From Moesziomyces globuligerus (lineage: Eukaryota > Basidiomycota > Ustilaginomycetes > Ustilaginales > Ustilaginaceae): a DNA stretch of 64,000 nucleotides. A program made the translations under genes and the position numbers. Positions 30,209 to 41,500 of this stretch are shown in pieces (positions within the stretch are counted from its first letter, which is position 1; the number at the start of each line of letters is the position of its first letter). Where the stretch lies: assembly GCA_030849465.1 (NCBI GenBank), contig JARVLF010000022.1, forward strand, positions 434,001 through 498,000, written 5' to 3'. Under the pieces are notes generated by a model, which did no database searches, was not told the DNA's origin, and worked only from the letters and a program-made list of their open reading frames with translations.

Positions 30209-30709
30209 ATGCTCTTCTGTCCCACGTGCGCCAACTGCCTCATCATCCAGCTCGACGACCAGGGCCACAACAAGTGGTCGTGCCACACGTGCCCCTACGA
30301 GTTCCCCATCGTGCGCCAGATGACCACGCGCCTCCATCTCACCCGCAAGCAGGTCGACGACGTCATGGGCGGCGAAGAGAGCTGGAAGAACGTCGACTCC
30401 ACAGACGGTACGTTTTTCCCTGGTCCATTATTGATCAAAGTGGCAAGAGGAACTGACGAAGAATGCTGTGTCTATCCGGCTCTGTGTAGCGCCGTGTCCG
30501 AAGTGCGAGAATCCCAAGGCGTTCTTCATGCAGCTCCAGATCAGGTCCGCCGACGAACCAAGTAAGTTGCCCTCCGCTCAAGCGGGGAACGAGGAACAGA
30601 TGCGAGGAATGTTGTGGCTGACTAGGTGATGTGTTGTTGGATGGTGGTAGTGACGACGTTCTACAGGTGTACCAACGGCCAGTGCGCGTACCAGTGGAAG
30701 GAGAACTAG
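30209..30709 (+). CDS. RPC11: RNA polymerase III subunit RPC11 (three exons)
   Basis: RPC11/POLR3K is the TFIIS/Rpb9-like subunit of RNA polymerase III needed for RNA cleavage and termination-reinitiation. Exons are 30209-30407, 30490-30561 and 30651-30709. Introns are 82 and 89 nt, with GTACGT and GTAAGT donors, CTGAC branch sites and TAG acceptors. The product is 109 residues. It has the N-terminal zinc ribbon (FCPTCANCLII, WSCHTCPYEF), the conserved WKNVDST, and the C-terminal ribbon CPKCENPKAFFMQLQ with the catalytic hairpin RSADEPMTTFYRC. All landmark residues align with the human and yeast proteins across both splice junctions. Confidence 0.96.
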
Positions 30710-31095
30710 GCCCGGAGTGCGTCGCATGGCATCTATATACCCCGCACCCGCGTTGAAAAGCCTCGCTTTGTGCATAGGCATTGACTGTACGTCTCATCAC
30801 TGTATCACTAGCAATCGCATCTCTGCATCTCCCGTTGCGTGCACATGAGCCTCGGTGCGATGGGCAAGAGCCCTTTGGCAAGCTCGACGCGAGTTGGACA
30901 AGCGGGTTGGTATTTACTCGGCCGCAAGCCGAGTCGAGGCGATCCTGGGCGGGTGCCTCCACACGGTGACACCCACGGCTGGCGAACCGGCAAGCGGCAA
31001 GGATATCCGGATCCACCATCGCCTCTGGCTCGCCTTGTCTTTTTGGTTTGTGCCGACGACGCTTTCAAGGGTTTGGTCAGTGGTTACGGGTGACG
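30710..31095. promoter_or_regulatory. Spacer between RPC11 and the TANGO2-like gene
   Basis: This 386-bp stretch contains a TATATA element (30734-30739), about 360 bp before the next ATG and just after the RPC11 stop. No gene is visible. Confidence 0.35.
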
Positions 31096-32043
31096 ATGTG
31101 CGTTATCTTCTGGACGGTCAACGATGCGCAGTACGACTTGGTGATCGCTTCGAACCGCGACGAGTTCCTTGCGCGTCCAACCCTCCCGGCCTCGTGGCAC
31201 GACTTTGACACTTCCGACGACCCCGACTCGCATCGTATCCTCAGTGCACGAGATGCCACTGGCGGTGGAACCTGGCTAGGCGTTACGAGGAACGGCGCCT
31301 TTGCGACCCTGACCAACTTCACCGAGCCACCTCCGAGGTTACCGGCAGGTCTCGAGGCGTTCGAGTCAAGAGGCCGATTGGTGCGCGATTGGCTATCCCA
31401 GGCTACAGCCATGCGTGGCAAGCAAGACGTCGAGGAGCTGAGTAGGCGGATCGAAAAGTATCTAGCCGAGGTGCAAGGTAAGCTTGATCGGTTCCCTGGA
31501 TTTAACCTTCTCGTGGGAGGTGTTTCGGACCAGGGAACGGTGGTCGGTTACATCACCAACCGCACTCCAGAGGGCAAGTTGGCAACGCAGGGCGGGGAGA
31601 TTTTCCTACCACAGAGCGAGGGTGGGGTGGGAGCATGTCGGGGGATGTCCAATTCGGTCTTGAGTCATCCATGGCCCAAGGTGCATACAGGCACCCACGC
31701 TTTTGCTTCGGCTCTGCAACGTGCTTCTTCCTCTCCCGATCGACACGAAACGCAGGATCAGTTGGTGGAGGATCTGTACGAGGTGTTGGCTACATCGCCA
31801 TCCGCAGCGCTCAAGCAACGATCCGAAATGCGCAGCTCAATCCTCATCCCCCCCGTCCAACTCCCCACATCCGCAGGGAGCGAATGGTACGCAACCCGAA
31901 CCGCCACCATCATCCTCATCTCCAAAGCCGGCTCGGCCACCCTGGTCGAACGCGACATCCACACCCTCTCGAACTCACAACCCACTCGCCTCACCACCCC
32001 AACCCCATCCGCCCAACGCTCCTTCTCATGGACCCTAGACTAA
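31096..32043 (+). CDS. TANGO2/NRDE family protein
   Basis: This 315-residue protein belongs to the TANGO2 (transport and Golgi organisation 2, NRDE) family. It begins MCVIFWTVNDAQYDLVIASN followed by RDEFLARPT, which gives the Cys2 and NRDE signatures at the expected N-terminal position. GGTWLGVTRNGAFATLTNFTE and a GFNLLVGG segment follow. Human TANGO2 is 276 residues and functions in mitochondria/cytosol, with proposed roles in heme or acyl-CoA handling; the molecular role is unsettled. The ATG at 31096 produces the conserved start, since Cys2 must follow Met. Single exon, downstream of RPC11 in the same direction. Confidence 0.88.
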   Translation: MCVIFWTVNDAQYDLVIASNRDEFLARPTLPASWHDFDTSDDPDSHRILSARDATGGGTWLGVTRNGAFATLTNFTEPPPRLPAGLEAFESRGRLVRDWLSQATAMRGKQDVEELSRRIEKYLAEVQGKLDRFPGFNLLVGGVSDQGTVVGYITNRTPEGKLATQGGEIFLPQSEGGVGACRGMSNSVLSHPWPKVHTGTHAFASALQRASSSPDRHETQDQLVEDLYEVLATSPSAALKQRSEMRSSILIPPVQLPTSAGSEWYATRTATIILISKAGSATLVERDIHTLSNSQPTRLTTPTPSAQRSFSWTLD

Positions 32044-32531
32044 AAACTTAGACGCGCTCACCTGCACCCGCACCCGCACCCGCACCCGCACCCGGCCAGT
32101 CTGCAAACGCCAAACTCGCAAAGCTGTGGAGAAAGATTCGTTTTTGATCTGTGCGGCGTCGGCGAGAGAGATGTAAGATGATACAAGGGGGGTGATACTA
32201 CGCTTCTCGCAGTCGTAAGGGTGGGATTTTGAAAAAAGAAGAGAGGGCGAGAATGCAAAAGATAGAGTGTGCGTACGACCATGGCACACCTGAACAACGG
32301 CCTTGCCACTGGGTCAAAGGGCCAGATGCCCTTCTTTTTTTGAGGGGGAGGGGGGGGGAGGAGGGAAAGGAGCATAGTGCAGCAAGACGTCACAGGTGAC
32401 CGATGCGCATACGGTCTACCGCAGCCGAGGCCAAGGTCACTTGAAGAAGCTCGCCTCTGACCTCGGCCTCTGCTGCAGCATCACGTGTGGAAGATGTCGG
32501 GAAAAGGGGATGGCAAGGGAGAGGGACGGAT
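32044..32531. other. Convergent spacer with GCACCC repeats and G-rich patch
   Basis: Directly after the TANGO2-like stop, five to six GCACCC hexamers lie at about 32060-32093. A G5-A-G9 patch follows at 32344-32358. No coding region is supported. This is the shared 3' space of the TANGO2-like and RPS19 genes. Confidence 0.6.
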
Positions 32532-34165
32532 TTACTCGTCGTCCTCCTCCTCGTCCTCCTCCTCGGACTCGCTCTCCTCCTCCTCGCGGGCAGCCTCGAG
32601 GCAGGCGACAGCGATGCGGTCAAGGTCACGCATGCCATCCTGCGAGATGCGGCGGCCACCCTTGGGGTCCTTCTCGAGAACACCGATGCCCTCAAGGCCC
32701 TGGACGACCTTGCGCTGCACCGAGCCCGAGGCGTCGGCGTGGTGCGAGGGGCGGAAGCCGCGGTTCGAGGCACCACCGTGGAACTTTCGCAGGTGGCCGA
32801 TACCGACAGCCTTGCGCAGGTAGATGTGACGAGCGAGCGCAGCGGCGCGGACGTAGAACCAGTCGGGGTTGTAAGGGGCCTGCTCCTTGAAGTGACCGGT
32901 CTTGACAATGTCGACCCAGACGGGCACCTCGATCTTGCCTGTGAGACGGTGCGGAACGCGCGGAGTGTGAGATGTGGTCAGTGAGTCGCTCCAGTGCGCA
33001 AGAGCAGCAAGTCGCGCAGTCTGGCAGAACGGCGGCGTGGGTGCTTGCAATGTGGTTGTCGATGTTTCTCAGCCTCGTGCAGTCGGTATTGATAGAGCGA
33101 GGCTCCGCTGTCATCACGACCTGACTGTCATGATGATGGTACGCAGATGCCTGGAACCCAACCTTGGCGCATGCTCTAGCGCATCAATGCTGTTCTTTGC
33201 CTCCTCCTCCTCCTCCTCCTCCTCCTTTGCCTCCCATCCTCCGCATCGGCGCTCTGGTCCGTGGCATCATACGTCGCCCGATATGCCCCAATTGTGTCGG
33301 ACCATTTCCGTCGATGCCGTGCGCGGTCGTTCTGCTAGTCGTGCTGTGCGAGATGTCGATGACTTACCAGATCGCTTGAGGTGCTGCGCGTAAGCGTCAA
33401 TGAAGGTAGCGGCGTCGACGTCACGAACGCTGTGGTGGGAAGCGAGATGTGGTGTGAAAGTCAGTATGCGTGAACAAGGGGCGCTGAGAAGAATCGGCTG
33501 CAGTCGAGCAGCACCGTCGCACGAAAGTTGTTGTCGGGCACGGTCATGATGCGTCGGAAATGTCTGCCGTGGTCGAGCATGTCGGACTGGCGGCATCGCC
33601 TCGACTACCTCGATTGCGAGTCGTCCAGACTCGCTGATCAGGATGGCGATGGACATATTTTGCGTGTGGTTGAGTCGAGACAGCGCAGTGCGTCGTGATG
33701 ATCGGGCAGCGTTCGTGCTTCGCAAGAGCACGAGCTGAGCATGGCGCCATGAGGTCTGCGACGGTGATCAGATGCGCCTGCGACGCTACGAGTACTGATG
33801 CTGTCGCGATCGCGATTCCGCGTCGAATGCATGCAACGATATCTGAGCTGATGAGGCCAGTCGCATGCTACACTGCCAACTAGACCAAACTGCGATGCGT
33901 ATGCGGTGGTGTTGCTAGCGCGGCGTTTTCGATACTTCCTACGGCCCAACATGATTCCACCCCTCTCGTATGGGAGTCTGCCATCCTGATGCTATCGTCG
34001 GTATGATGCTGTCACTTGGTCGGTTGTGGGACATGCTTCGGCGGGGCTGCATGGTTGTTCCTAGGCTCTGTCTCCAAGTCGATGCTGGATGCCGTGCGAG
34101 TGCTGACGTGTGCGTGCGACGTATGCTGCTGAGGGTGCCGATGGCGCTGATACCTACTTCGGCAT
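32532..34165 (-). CDS. RPS19: 40S ribosomal protein S19 (three exons, first exon tentative)
   Basis: RPS19 is needed for 40S maturation. Exon 3 is 32938-32532 (GKIEVPVWVDIVKTG, DWFYVRAAALARHIYLRK, RPSHHADASGSVQRKV, GGRRISQDGMRDLDRIA). Exon 2 is 33429-33368 (VRDVDAATFIDAYAQHLKRSG). Both borders have good splice sites and CTGAC branches. The best exon 1 I can find is 34165-34158 (ATG CCG AA, donor GTAGGT). It restores phase and gives MPNVRDVDAAT, close to the MPGVSVRDV start of yeast S19. The first intron is then 728 nt. The predicted product is 158 residues. The C-terminus ends in an acidic tail (REEEESESEEEDEEEDDE) that known S19 proteins lack or have only as a few residues. Exons 2-3 are secure; exon 1 is moderate. 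Confidence 0.88.
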
Positions 34166-34994
34166 GATGGGCGATGTATGTGTCTTGAGGGGAGATGATG
34201 AAAGGTGACGGTGAGATCGATGAAGCCAGATGGTCTGGACGCGGTGCCGCTGCCGCCAGGCCTGCCCACGCAGTCTCACTCGCCAAACTGCGCGGTCTCC
34301 TGTTGCTTTCTCGCCGCCTCGGTCTCCTCACCTCGAAATTCGCACTTCAAGCCAGCGAGTCCCGGCTCCGCACACCACGCACGGCATTCTCGAGAGCCTT
34401 GGCTTCGCAGGTCTCTCTCCCTTCCCTGTGGCTGCCACAGCTGGCTTGAAAAAGTAGAAGAACCGGCAGCACAGCACTCTCGCCAACCTCGAATTCAAAC
34501 CAGCCCAGACTTGGACTCGAATTGGGCGCAGCGCGCGCGTTGGCGGTGAATTTCGGGAGCATTCTCGCGGCCAAAAGAGGAGACATCGTGGGAATTTTTT
34601 CAAATCGTCTGGTTCTTTCCTCGGCTCCGAATATCTAGGCCGCATCCTTTTTCCTCCCACAGAACAGTCTTCGGCCTAACACTCAGCTTTTCAGAATTTC
34701 ATAGTATCCGAATTCGACATCGCCAATCGGGCGAACGCAATAGCCGGATCCAGATTCAAGGCGATGCCACGTGGAGCGGAGGTGGGAGCTCTCAGAAGCG
34801 GGCGCATCGTTCCCTAATCACAAGTGCCGCCGAGATCACTCCGGCAACACGATGAAGGCATACTTGTACAGATTACCAGAGTACATGACCGTCGCAAAGC
34901 AACCCATGGTTCGTCAACACGACATCCAGCAAGCTGTTTGCAGTCCTAGCGTGGCTGCGTGCCGTGGTAGGTGGTAAGGTGGCTGCGCCGCGTG
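34166..34994. other. Spacer upstream of RPS19 and downstream of the coiled-coil gene
   Basis: About 830 bp with no supported gene. It should contain the RPS19 promoter; no TATA box or ribosomal-protein element was recognised with confidence. Confidence 0.35.
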
Positions 34995-37508
34995 CTATGG
35001 GTGCAGCTGGTGCATGTTCGGCGGCGCAAAACCCCCGACCATGTGCGCTGCCGACAATGCGGCCACGTCGGCGGCCGATTGGTGGCCCGCGAGTACGCTC
35101 CGTGCCACATGCTGCTGCTGCTGCTGCGGCTGCTGCGGATGTTGATGTTGCTGTGGGTGTTGCTGTAGGTGTTGCTGTTGATGTTGCTGTTGATGTTGAT
35201 GTGATGGTGGCTGTTGCTGTTGCAGCTGCGGCGGCGGCGGCGGTGGCACGGCACGAGGCGTCGGAGGCACCAGCGAGCGCGTAGCTGCTGAGTTCCTCGC
35301 ATCCGGCGCAGATTGACGGCGCGGGTTGGCGTGTTCGGCAAGCTTGATGAGCAGGGCGCCTTGGAGCGACGACTGGTCGTCGAGCAGCTCGTGCTGGCGC
35401 TGAAGCCAGTCGGTCCGGGTGGTGAAGAAGGCCACAAAGTCGGTCTTCCAAAGCTCCAGCGCCTGAATGCGCTCCACTAAGCTCTTCTGCACGTCGCGCA
35501 GGCTCGAAACCTCGTTGCTCGCGAAGGCGCTCGAGGCTGCAGGCAGGGCTGGTGGCGCGGCTGCGTCGAGGCCCTCGTGCTTGAGCGCCGAGACGAGCTG
35601 CTTGAGCTGCTCGGGCGACTTGAGGAGATCTCCAAAGACCTTGGGCTCGAGCGAGCGAAGCGCATCGACCTCTTTCTTGATCATGCGGATCTGCTCCTTG
35701 TGGGCTTCCAGCACGGAATGGAGAGTCTGAAGCAAGGATGCTGGCAGGCCGTTGGACTGCGTCTTGGCGTCCGACGGCACCGATGGTGCGGGTGGACTGG
35801 CGAGATTTGACGTAGGCGATGAGATCGTCCTGGTCGTGACTGGTGCTGGCGCAGCCGCTGCCGTCGAATCTGGCTGCGGCGTTGGCGTCGCGACGGCATC
35901 GGAGGATGCGCGTTGGTCCGCAGCTGGTCGGGCGGTTGTGGATGGCGCAGTTGCCGCCGATCCCGTTTCGTTGGCCTCGGCTGGATTTGGCGATTGAGCC
36001 GATGTGGAGGCTGCTGGTGGTTGAACGGACGATGTTTCCACCACAGCGACAACCTCTGGGGACGAGGTTGGATTCCGTGTGGCGGTGGAGTCGACATCCA
36101 TCGGCGCGATACCAGATGCAGCTATGGCAGCGTCGGAGTCGGCTGGAGGCTGCTGGGCTGGGTCAGATTCGGATTGCTTGCCAGCCGAGTCTGCAAGGTG
36201 GCGTCTGTGTTTGCGTACGAGGGAGCGGAGTCGATCCTCCATACAAGCTTGGTTTTCGAAGGTGGCCTCCTGCACGGCCAGATCCTTGACTTCTTCGAGT
36301 CGGAGTTCGAGGTCGCTCTGGAAGTTGCCGATCCATTTGCGGAATTGGGCTCTCGTAACGGGCGCAGCCTCGGGTTTCGGGGCCGTCGGCGCAGAAGCGG
36401 GCTCGGCGGTGGCAGGCGTGACCTCCGATGTGCCGGAAGTGGCAGCGGCAGCGTCTGCAGCGTCAGCCGTCGACGGTGCTTTGGGAGTTGAGGGCAGGCG
36501 AGGATCTCGAGTAGGCGAGGCGGCGCGAGCGAACGAGGCTTGGGGCGCTCTGGGGCTTGTAGGAGCGTCGGACGTGGAGCGGGATGCGCTGGCGACGTTG
36601 GAGCGAAGGGAAGAGACATCCTTTTCGAGACGTCGAATGCGGCTCTGATTGTCGGCGATCTGCGCCACGTCCTTGTCGACATCCTTGCGAAGCTTGTCGC
36701 GAGTCTCGTACAGCTCCTGGCGAAAGCGATCGGTGTCCTTGCCCTGCGCGACGATATCGGCTTTGACCTTGTTGAAGTCGCTCTGGAACCTGCCGATCTG
36801 GCCGGTGGCGGTGCGGAGCTTGGTGTCGAAGTCGCGCTGGTCGGCGCGTACTTCTGAACGCAGATCCTCGAGGCGCGGATCGGGCGGAAGGGTGGCCGAG
36901 GCGACCAGGTCAGGGAAGAGGAACTCGGCGATGGAGAGCTGCGATTCGAACTGCATGCGATGGAGCTCCTCGGAGGAGACGGCGATCTTCTGCTCGAGGG
37001 CGGCGTGGGCCTGCTGATGCTCGCGAAGCTTTGCGACGATGCGTTGATCGGTGGAAGCGCTTGACTTTGCGAGATGGTCTTGCAGCTGCTTGACCTTCTT
37101 GAGCTGTACGTTGAGCTCGGTGCGGTCCTCGGAGATCGAGTCGCGCTTTGCCTCTATGCGGGTAAGGAGAGAGCGATCTTGTACCGAGGCCATGAGACGG
37201 GAGATGAGCTCCGCGCGCGACGAGCTGGAGGAAGAGACTCGGCGGGTGCCGGAGGAGTCGGTGCGGATGGGTGGGCCAGGTGCGGGATTTTGGCTGACTT
37301 GAGCGACGGCCGCCTTTGGCTTTCGAGGCAAGACGGCGGGCGGCGCGTCCCAGTCGCGGTCGGTAGGGTGCGGGACGAGGTGGTCCGGCATGCGGTCGCG
37401 TTGAATCCGCGTCGGAGACCGAGACCTACGACGTTGGGCGGACGACCAGGTGCTGGTGCGATCGCGACCCGATGTATCGCCGCGAGCGCCCGCAACGTAG
37501 GGATCCAT
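34995..37508 (-). CDS. Uncharacterised coiled-coil protein with His/Gln-rich tail
   Basis: This 837-residue protein was not recognised. A basic Ser-rich N-terminus (1-100) with an RSRSPTR motif precedes long heptad-like helices (about 105-300). Those include LMASVQDRSLLTRIEAKRDS and DRFRQELYETRDKLRKDVDK. A Pro/Ala/Ser/Thr-rich linker follows, then a helical segment around 390-440 and another around 630-740. The tail (about 760-815) is dominated by Gln, His and Pro, encoded by a GTT/GCT/CAG-type repeat region at about 35105-35245. It may be a structural or RNA-associated scaffold, but that is only a guess. The ATG at 37508 is the first in frame. Confidence 0.65.
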   Translation of the reverse strand: MDPYVAGARGDTSGRDRTSTWSSAQRRRSRSPTRIQRDRMPDHLVPHPTDRDWDAPPAVLPRKPKAAVAQVSQNPAPGPPIRTDSSGTRRVSSSSSSRAELISRLMASVQDRSLLTRIEAKRDSISEDRTELNVQLKKVKQLQDHLAKSSASTDQRIVAKLREHQQAHAALEQKIAVSSEELHRMQFESQLSIAEFLFPDLVASATLPPDPRLEDLRSEVRADQRDFDTKLRTATGQIGRFQSDFNKVKADIVAQGKDTDRFRQELYETRDKLRKDVDKDVAQIADNQSRIRRLEKDVSSLRSNVASASRSTSDAPTSPRAPQASFARAASPTRDPRLPSTPKAPSTADAADAAAATSGTSEVTPATAEPASAPTAPKPEAAPVTRAQFRKWIGNFQSDLELRLEEVKDLAVQEATFENQACMEDRLRSLVRKHRRHLADSAGKQSESDPAQQPPADSDAAIAASGIAPMDVDSTATRNPTSSPEVVAVVETSSVQPPAASTSAQSPNPAEANETGSAATAPSTTARPAADQRASSDAVATPTPQPDSTAAAAPAPVTTRTISSPTSNLASPPAPSVPSDAKTQSNGLPASLLQTLHSVLEAHKEQIRMIKKEVDALRSLEPKVFGDLLKSPEQLKQLVSALKHEGLDAAAPPALPAASSAFASNEVSSLRDVQKSLVERIQALELWKTDFVAFFTTRTDWLQRQHELLDDQSSLQGALLIKLAEHANPRRQSAPDARNSAATRSLVPPTPRAVPPPPPPQLQQQQPPSHQHQQQHQQQHLQQHPQQHQHPQQPQQQQQHVARSVLAGHQSAADVAALSAAHMVGGFAPPNMHQLHP

Positions 37509-38524
37509 ATTCGTATGGGTAGGATCAATGCCTCGCGTGGCCGCGAAGCTGGGAAGGCCGGGCTATGATGACGTAGAAGCCGGCAGACGTAGAAGCCGGC
37601 GACGCGGACCGAGATGGGGTTGCTTCGAGGGTGATGGAGCCGCAGCCGAACTACAAAGACACAGACAGGGATGGTCCCTCAGTCTTTCGCCCGGGCTCGA
37701 CGCAGTAGCAGACGGTGGCTGAGGTGGTCAAGGCGACAGTGAGTAGGTAGCAAGGAAAGGAGGAGAGGAAAGAGGATGCCTGAATAGGGATCTGATGGAA
37801 GATGGGAGCGTCGAGATACTGCGACTGAATGCACGTCGGTTGCCTCGAGCGCAAACCCGTCGATTTCTCGGCGGCGCTTCGGCTCGGGCGCTTCGGCTCG
37901 GAATCGTGAATGGCGCTGCTGCTGGCCCGCTGCTTTATCTGCTGCTGCTTCTTCCGCTGCTGCCTGCTGTCTGTTGGCTTTGCTTTGCGGATGCGCCTCC
38001 ACACCAACACCGCACGCGCGCCTCTTCCGCACTCACATGCCGCACCCTTGGAAGCGCGCTCGAGCTGATAGACTCACGCAACAGCACGAACCGCTGCCAG
38101 CTGTCACATTTGCAGCTTGCTCTTGCTTTCCTTAGTCAGGTGACCCCGTCCGTATCGATGTGATGCGTACCTCTTCCAGTCACTGACGGAGAGATGTCGT
38201 CGTCGGCCCTTCCGCATGGTTAAAGTGCACGCTTTTTTCTACTGCGTTTTCTTTGCCTGATTTTGGTATCATTATTTTGAGACTTTGGAGGCTCCAACTG
38301 TTGCTCAGCCCAGACTTTTTTTTTGGACCCGAGTTCGGAATTCGGCCAGGAAGGAGTGGGTCGTGGCGTGGGGGAAAACCGAGTCTTGGTGGCTTCCAAA
38401 ATTTTTGGCGAAAGCGCGGTGGAGCAGCTGCAGCCAAGGGAGCCAGGTGGAGTAGCACACGGCTCGCACTCGACCCTACAGTAGCATCTCTCTCTCTCTC
38501 ACCACCGTCTGCTCACACCACACA
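37509..38524. promoter_or_regulatory. Divergent promoter of the coiled-coil gene and ECM16/DHX37
   Basis: About 1 kb between divergent starts. A TCTCTCTCTCTC tract (38488-38500) lies about 25 bp before the DHX37 ATG, probably in its leader. A T10 run is at about 38315-38324. No gene is supported. Confidence 0.45.
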
Positions 38525-41500
38525 ATGAAGAAGCCGGTCAGGGAGCGCTACAACGCCAAGGCGCGCGGGTCGACCGTCGGCGGCTCCTCGCACAAGAACA
38601 AGCGCTCTCTCCGCCAGCGCGAGGCCGATGCCTTTGACTCCAACTCCCAGCTCATCGTCCCCGGCAGCGAGCATGACCTCCGACGCAAGCAGGCCGAACA
38701 GCAGCGCAGGCAGCTGCTCGAGTCCTCTGGCCAGGATGCAGATGCACCCATGTCCTCCAAAAAGCGCAAGCGCCTCGACGCCTACATCGCCTCGCGCCTC
38801 AAGAAGGAGGAGCGCGTCCGCGTCATGTCCAAGCTCGCCCAGACCTCGGCAGAGATCGACCGAACCGCGCTCAAGTCCGCCGCGACGCTCGGTACCGGTC
38901 GTGCCAAGACGATGGAGGAGAGGATCGATACGGCAGGACAGAAGACAGACCGCGGCGGCAAGCGACGTAGGCGCACCATGAACGGTGCGGTCATGAACAT
39001 CGAGGAGGACGACGACGATGCTGATCTCGACAACATGCAGCATGATGAAGAGGATGAGGGCAACTTCACCCCGCCCGAGGATGTCGAGGAAGAGGGCAAC
39101 GACTACGCCCCAGAGGGCGAGGTGGAGGAAGACCCCGAGCGCAGGGCAAGGATTATCGCCGCTGCCAGCGTCTTCGATAAGTCCAAGCAGACCGCATCGG
39201 CTCCGGCGCCAGGATCCGCGCTGGCTGCTGCGAGCTTCGGATCGGCTCTGGCAAAGGACGCGAGTGGCAACGCAATCATGCCTACCATGCGCAAGCGCAC
39301 CAAGAAGCCCAAGGTCGCCCGCGTCAACGCCGCAACCCGCCTCCAGCAAGCGCGCGACAGCGACTCGAGTTTCGACAGCTCCGAGTCCGAGTCCGAATCG
39401 CATGCCTCGGCTTCCCGTCTCGCAGCCACGGCTGACCACATCGGCCCCGCTCCCCGTGCCTCGCTCTCCCGCAAGAACCAGGAGAAGCGCGAGAGGCTCG
39501 CCGCCCAGGCCGCACACGCTGCCTCCCAGACCACTGACGTCAAGGGCAAGGGCAAAGCCAAGGCCACCTTCTCCGGCCCCGGCTGGAATCAGGATGATTC
39601 CGACGACGACGGCGCAAATGCCGAGCCGAAAGCTGCCAGGGGCCAAGACGACGACGATGATGAGGATGACGACGATGATGACGAGGATCTGCAGTCGGAG
39701 GAGCCTGACACGGACGAAGACGAGGAGGCCATCTTCCTCGAGGCGATGCGCCGCAGGGGCTTGCTCGCTTCCGGCGCTTCTGCAGACGCCTCGTCCTCCC
39801 CATCCTCTTCGAAGAACGTCAAGCCGGCAGAAGTGGACAGCGGCGACGAGGATGACGATGAAGCTATGGACGAACAAGCGCAAAATCACGACTCTGACGA
39901 CGGCGACGAAGCCGCAGACGACGACGACGACGACGACGACGAAGGTGAAGACGAGGCCGAGGAGAACGAGGACGACGACGAGTACCGTTCGCGTCGACGC
40001 GGAATCGGCACAACGAAGCGCAGTTCAGGCTTCAAAGACTGGGCGCGCGCTGCGCTCGGCATCGGTGGCTCTGCCTCGGCTCCCAAGGACGAGACTGCCG
40101 CCCCCGGCGCTGATGCCGGCGCCGAAGCCGAGGACGACACGGCGTACAACCTCGAGCCGGTCGGCGGCTTCAAAGTCAAGGTCGGTGATCTGATGCCCTC
40201 AGACGGCGTGGCGCGCGGTCCCCTCGGTCGAGATGAGGAGAACGTGCGCGAGCGCTCTGCCTTCGCCGCTAAGCACTACGCCGAGCTCGAAGCTGCTCTC
40301 GGCTCGGACGAGTCTGCCTCGCCCGCTGCCAAGGTGGTGACGCATGTCGAGGTGGAGCGATCGGACAAGCTGACTGCGGCTCGGCTGAAGCTGCCCGTGG
40401 TGGCGGAAGAGGACACGATCGTGCGCACGATCATGGAGAATCCGGTGACCGTCATCTGTGGCGAGACCGGCTCGGGCAAGACGACGCAGGTGCCGCAGTT
40501 CTTGTACGAGGCGGGCTTCGGCAGCCGCGGCAGTCTCAATCCGGGCATGATCGGCGTCACGCAGCCGAGGCGAGTCGCTGCGGTCAGCATGGCGCAGCGC
40601 GTCGCTTCGGAGCTGAGCCTGCCGGCAGATCGCGTCTCGCACCAGATCCGATACGATGCGACGGTCAGCGCCAACACGGCGGTCAAGTTCATGACCGACG
40701 GTGTGCTGCTGCGCGAGCTGGCGACCGACTTTCTGCTGAGCAGGTACAGCGCGATCATGGTCGACGAGGCGCACGAGCGCAGCATCAACACCGACGTGCT
40801 CATCGGCGTGCTCAGCCGCATCGTCCGTCTGCGCGAAAAGCGCTGGCTGGACGGCGACAAGGACGCGCGTCCGCTGCGCCTCATCATCATGAGTGCGACG
40901 CTGCGCGTGGCCGACTTTACGGAAAACACCACGCTCTTCGCCCACCCGCCGCCGGTGATCAACATCGACGCGCGCCAGCACGAGGTGACGGTGCACTTCA
41001 ACCGCAAGACGGTGCAGGACTACATCACCGAGTCGGTGAGCAAGGCGACCAAGATCCATGCGCGGCTGCCGCCCGGCGGCATCCTCATCTTCCTCACGGG
41101 CCAGCAGGAGATCACGAGCGTGTGCAAGAAGCTCGAGGCGCGGTTCGGCAAGAGGGCCATCGAACGCAAAATGCAAGAGCGCGAACGGGTGCAGGGCCGC
41201 TCGAGCCGGCGCCAGCGGGCCGCCGACGACGACGAAACGGTGGACGCCGAGGCGAGCGTCAAGATCAGCGCGCGCGACGGCGATGTCGAGGCGGAAGAGG
41301 TGGATCTTGGCTTGGACCGTGATCTGGCGGCGGATGTGGACGACGGTGCGCCGGACGAGGACGCCGATGCGCTGGACACGGACGATGAGGAGCAGGAGGA
41401 CGATGGGGTGCCCGAAGAGCTCAAGGACGACAGCGAGGTGCCGATGCACATCCTGCCGCTGTACTCGCTGCTGCCTACGGAGAAGCAGATGCGGATCTTT

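Noticed and set aside
33060..33120. C/D-box-like pair (GTGATGA and CTGA) in RPS19 intron 2, suggesting a snoRNA
   Set aside because: The boxes are only about 40 nt apart, the flanks do not form a terminal stem, and I could not recognise a guide sequence.
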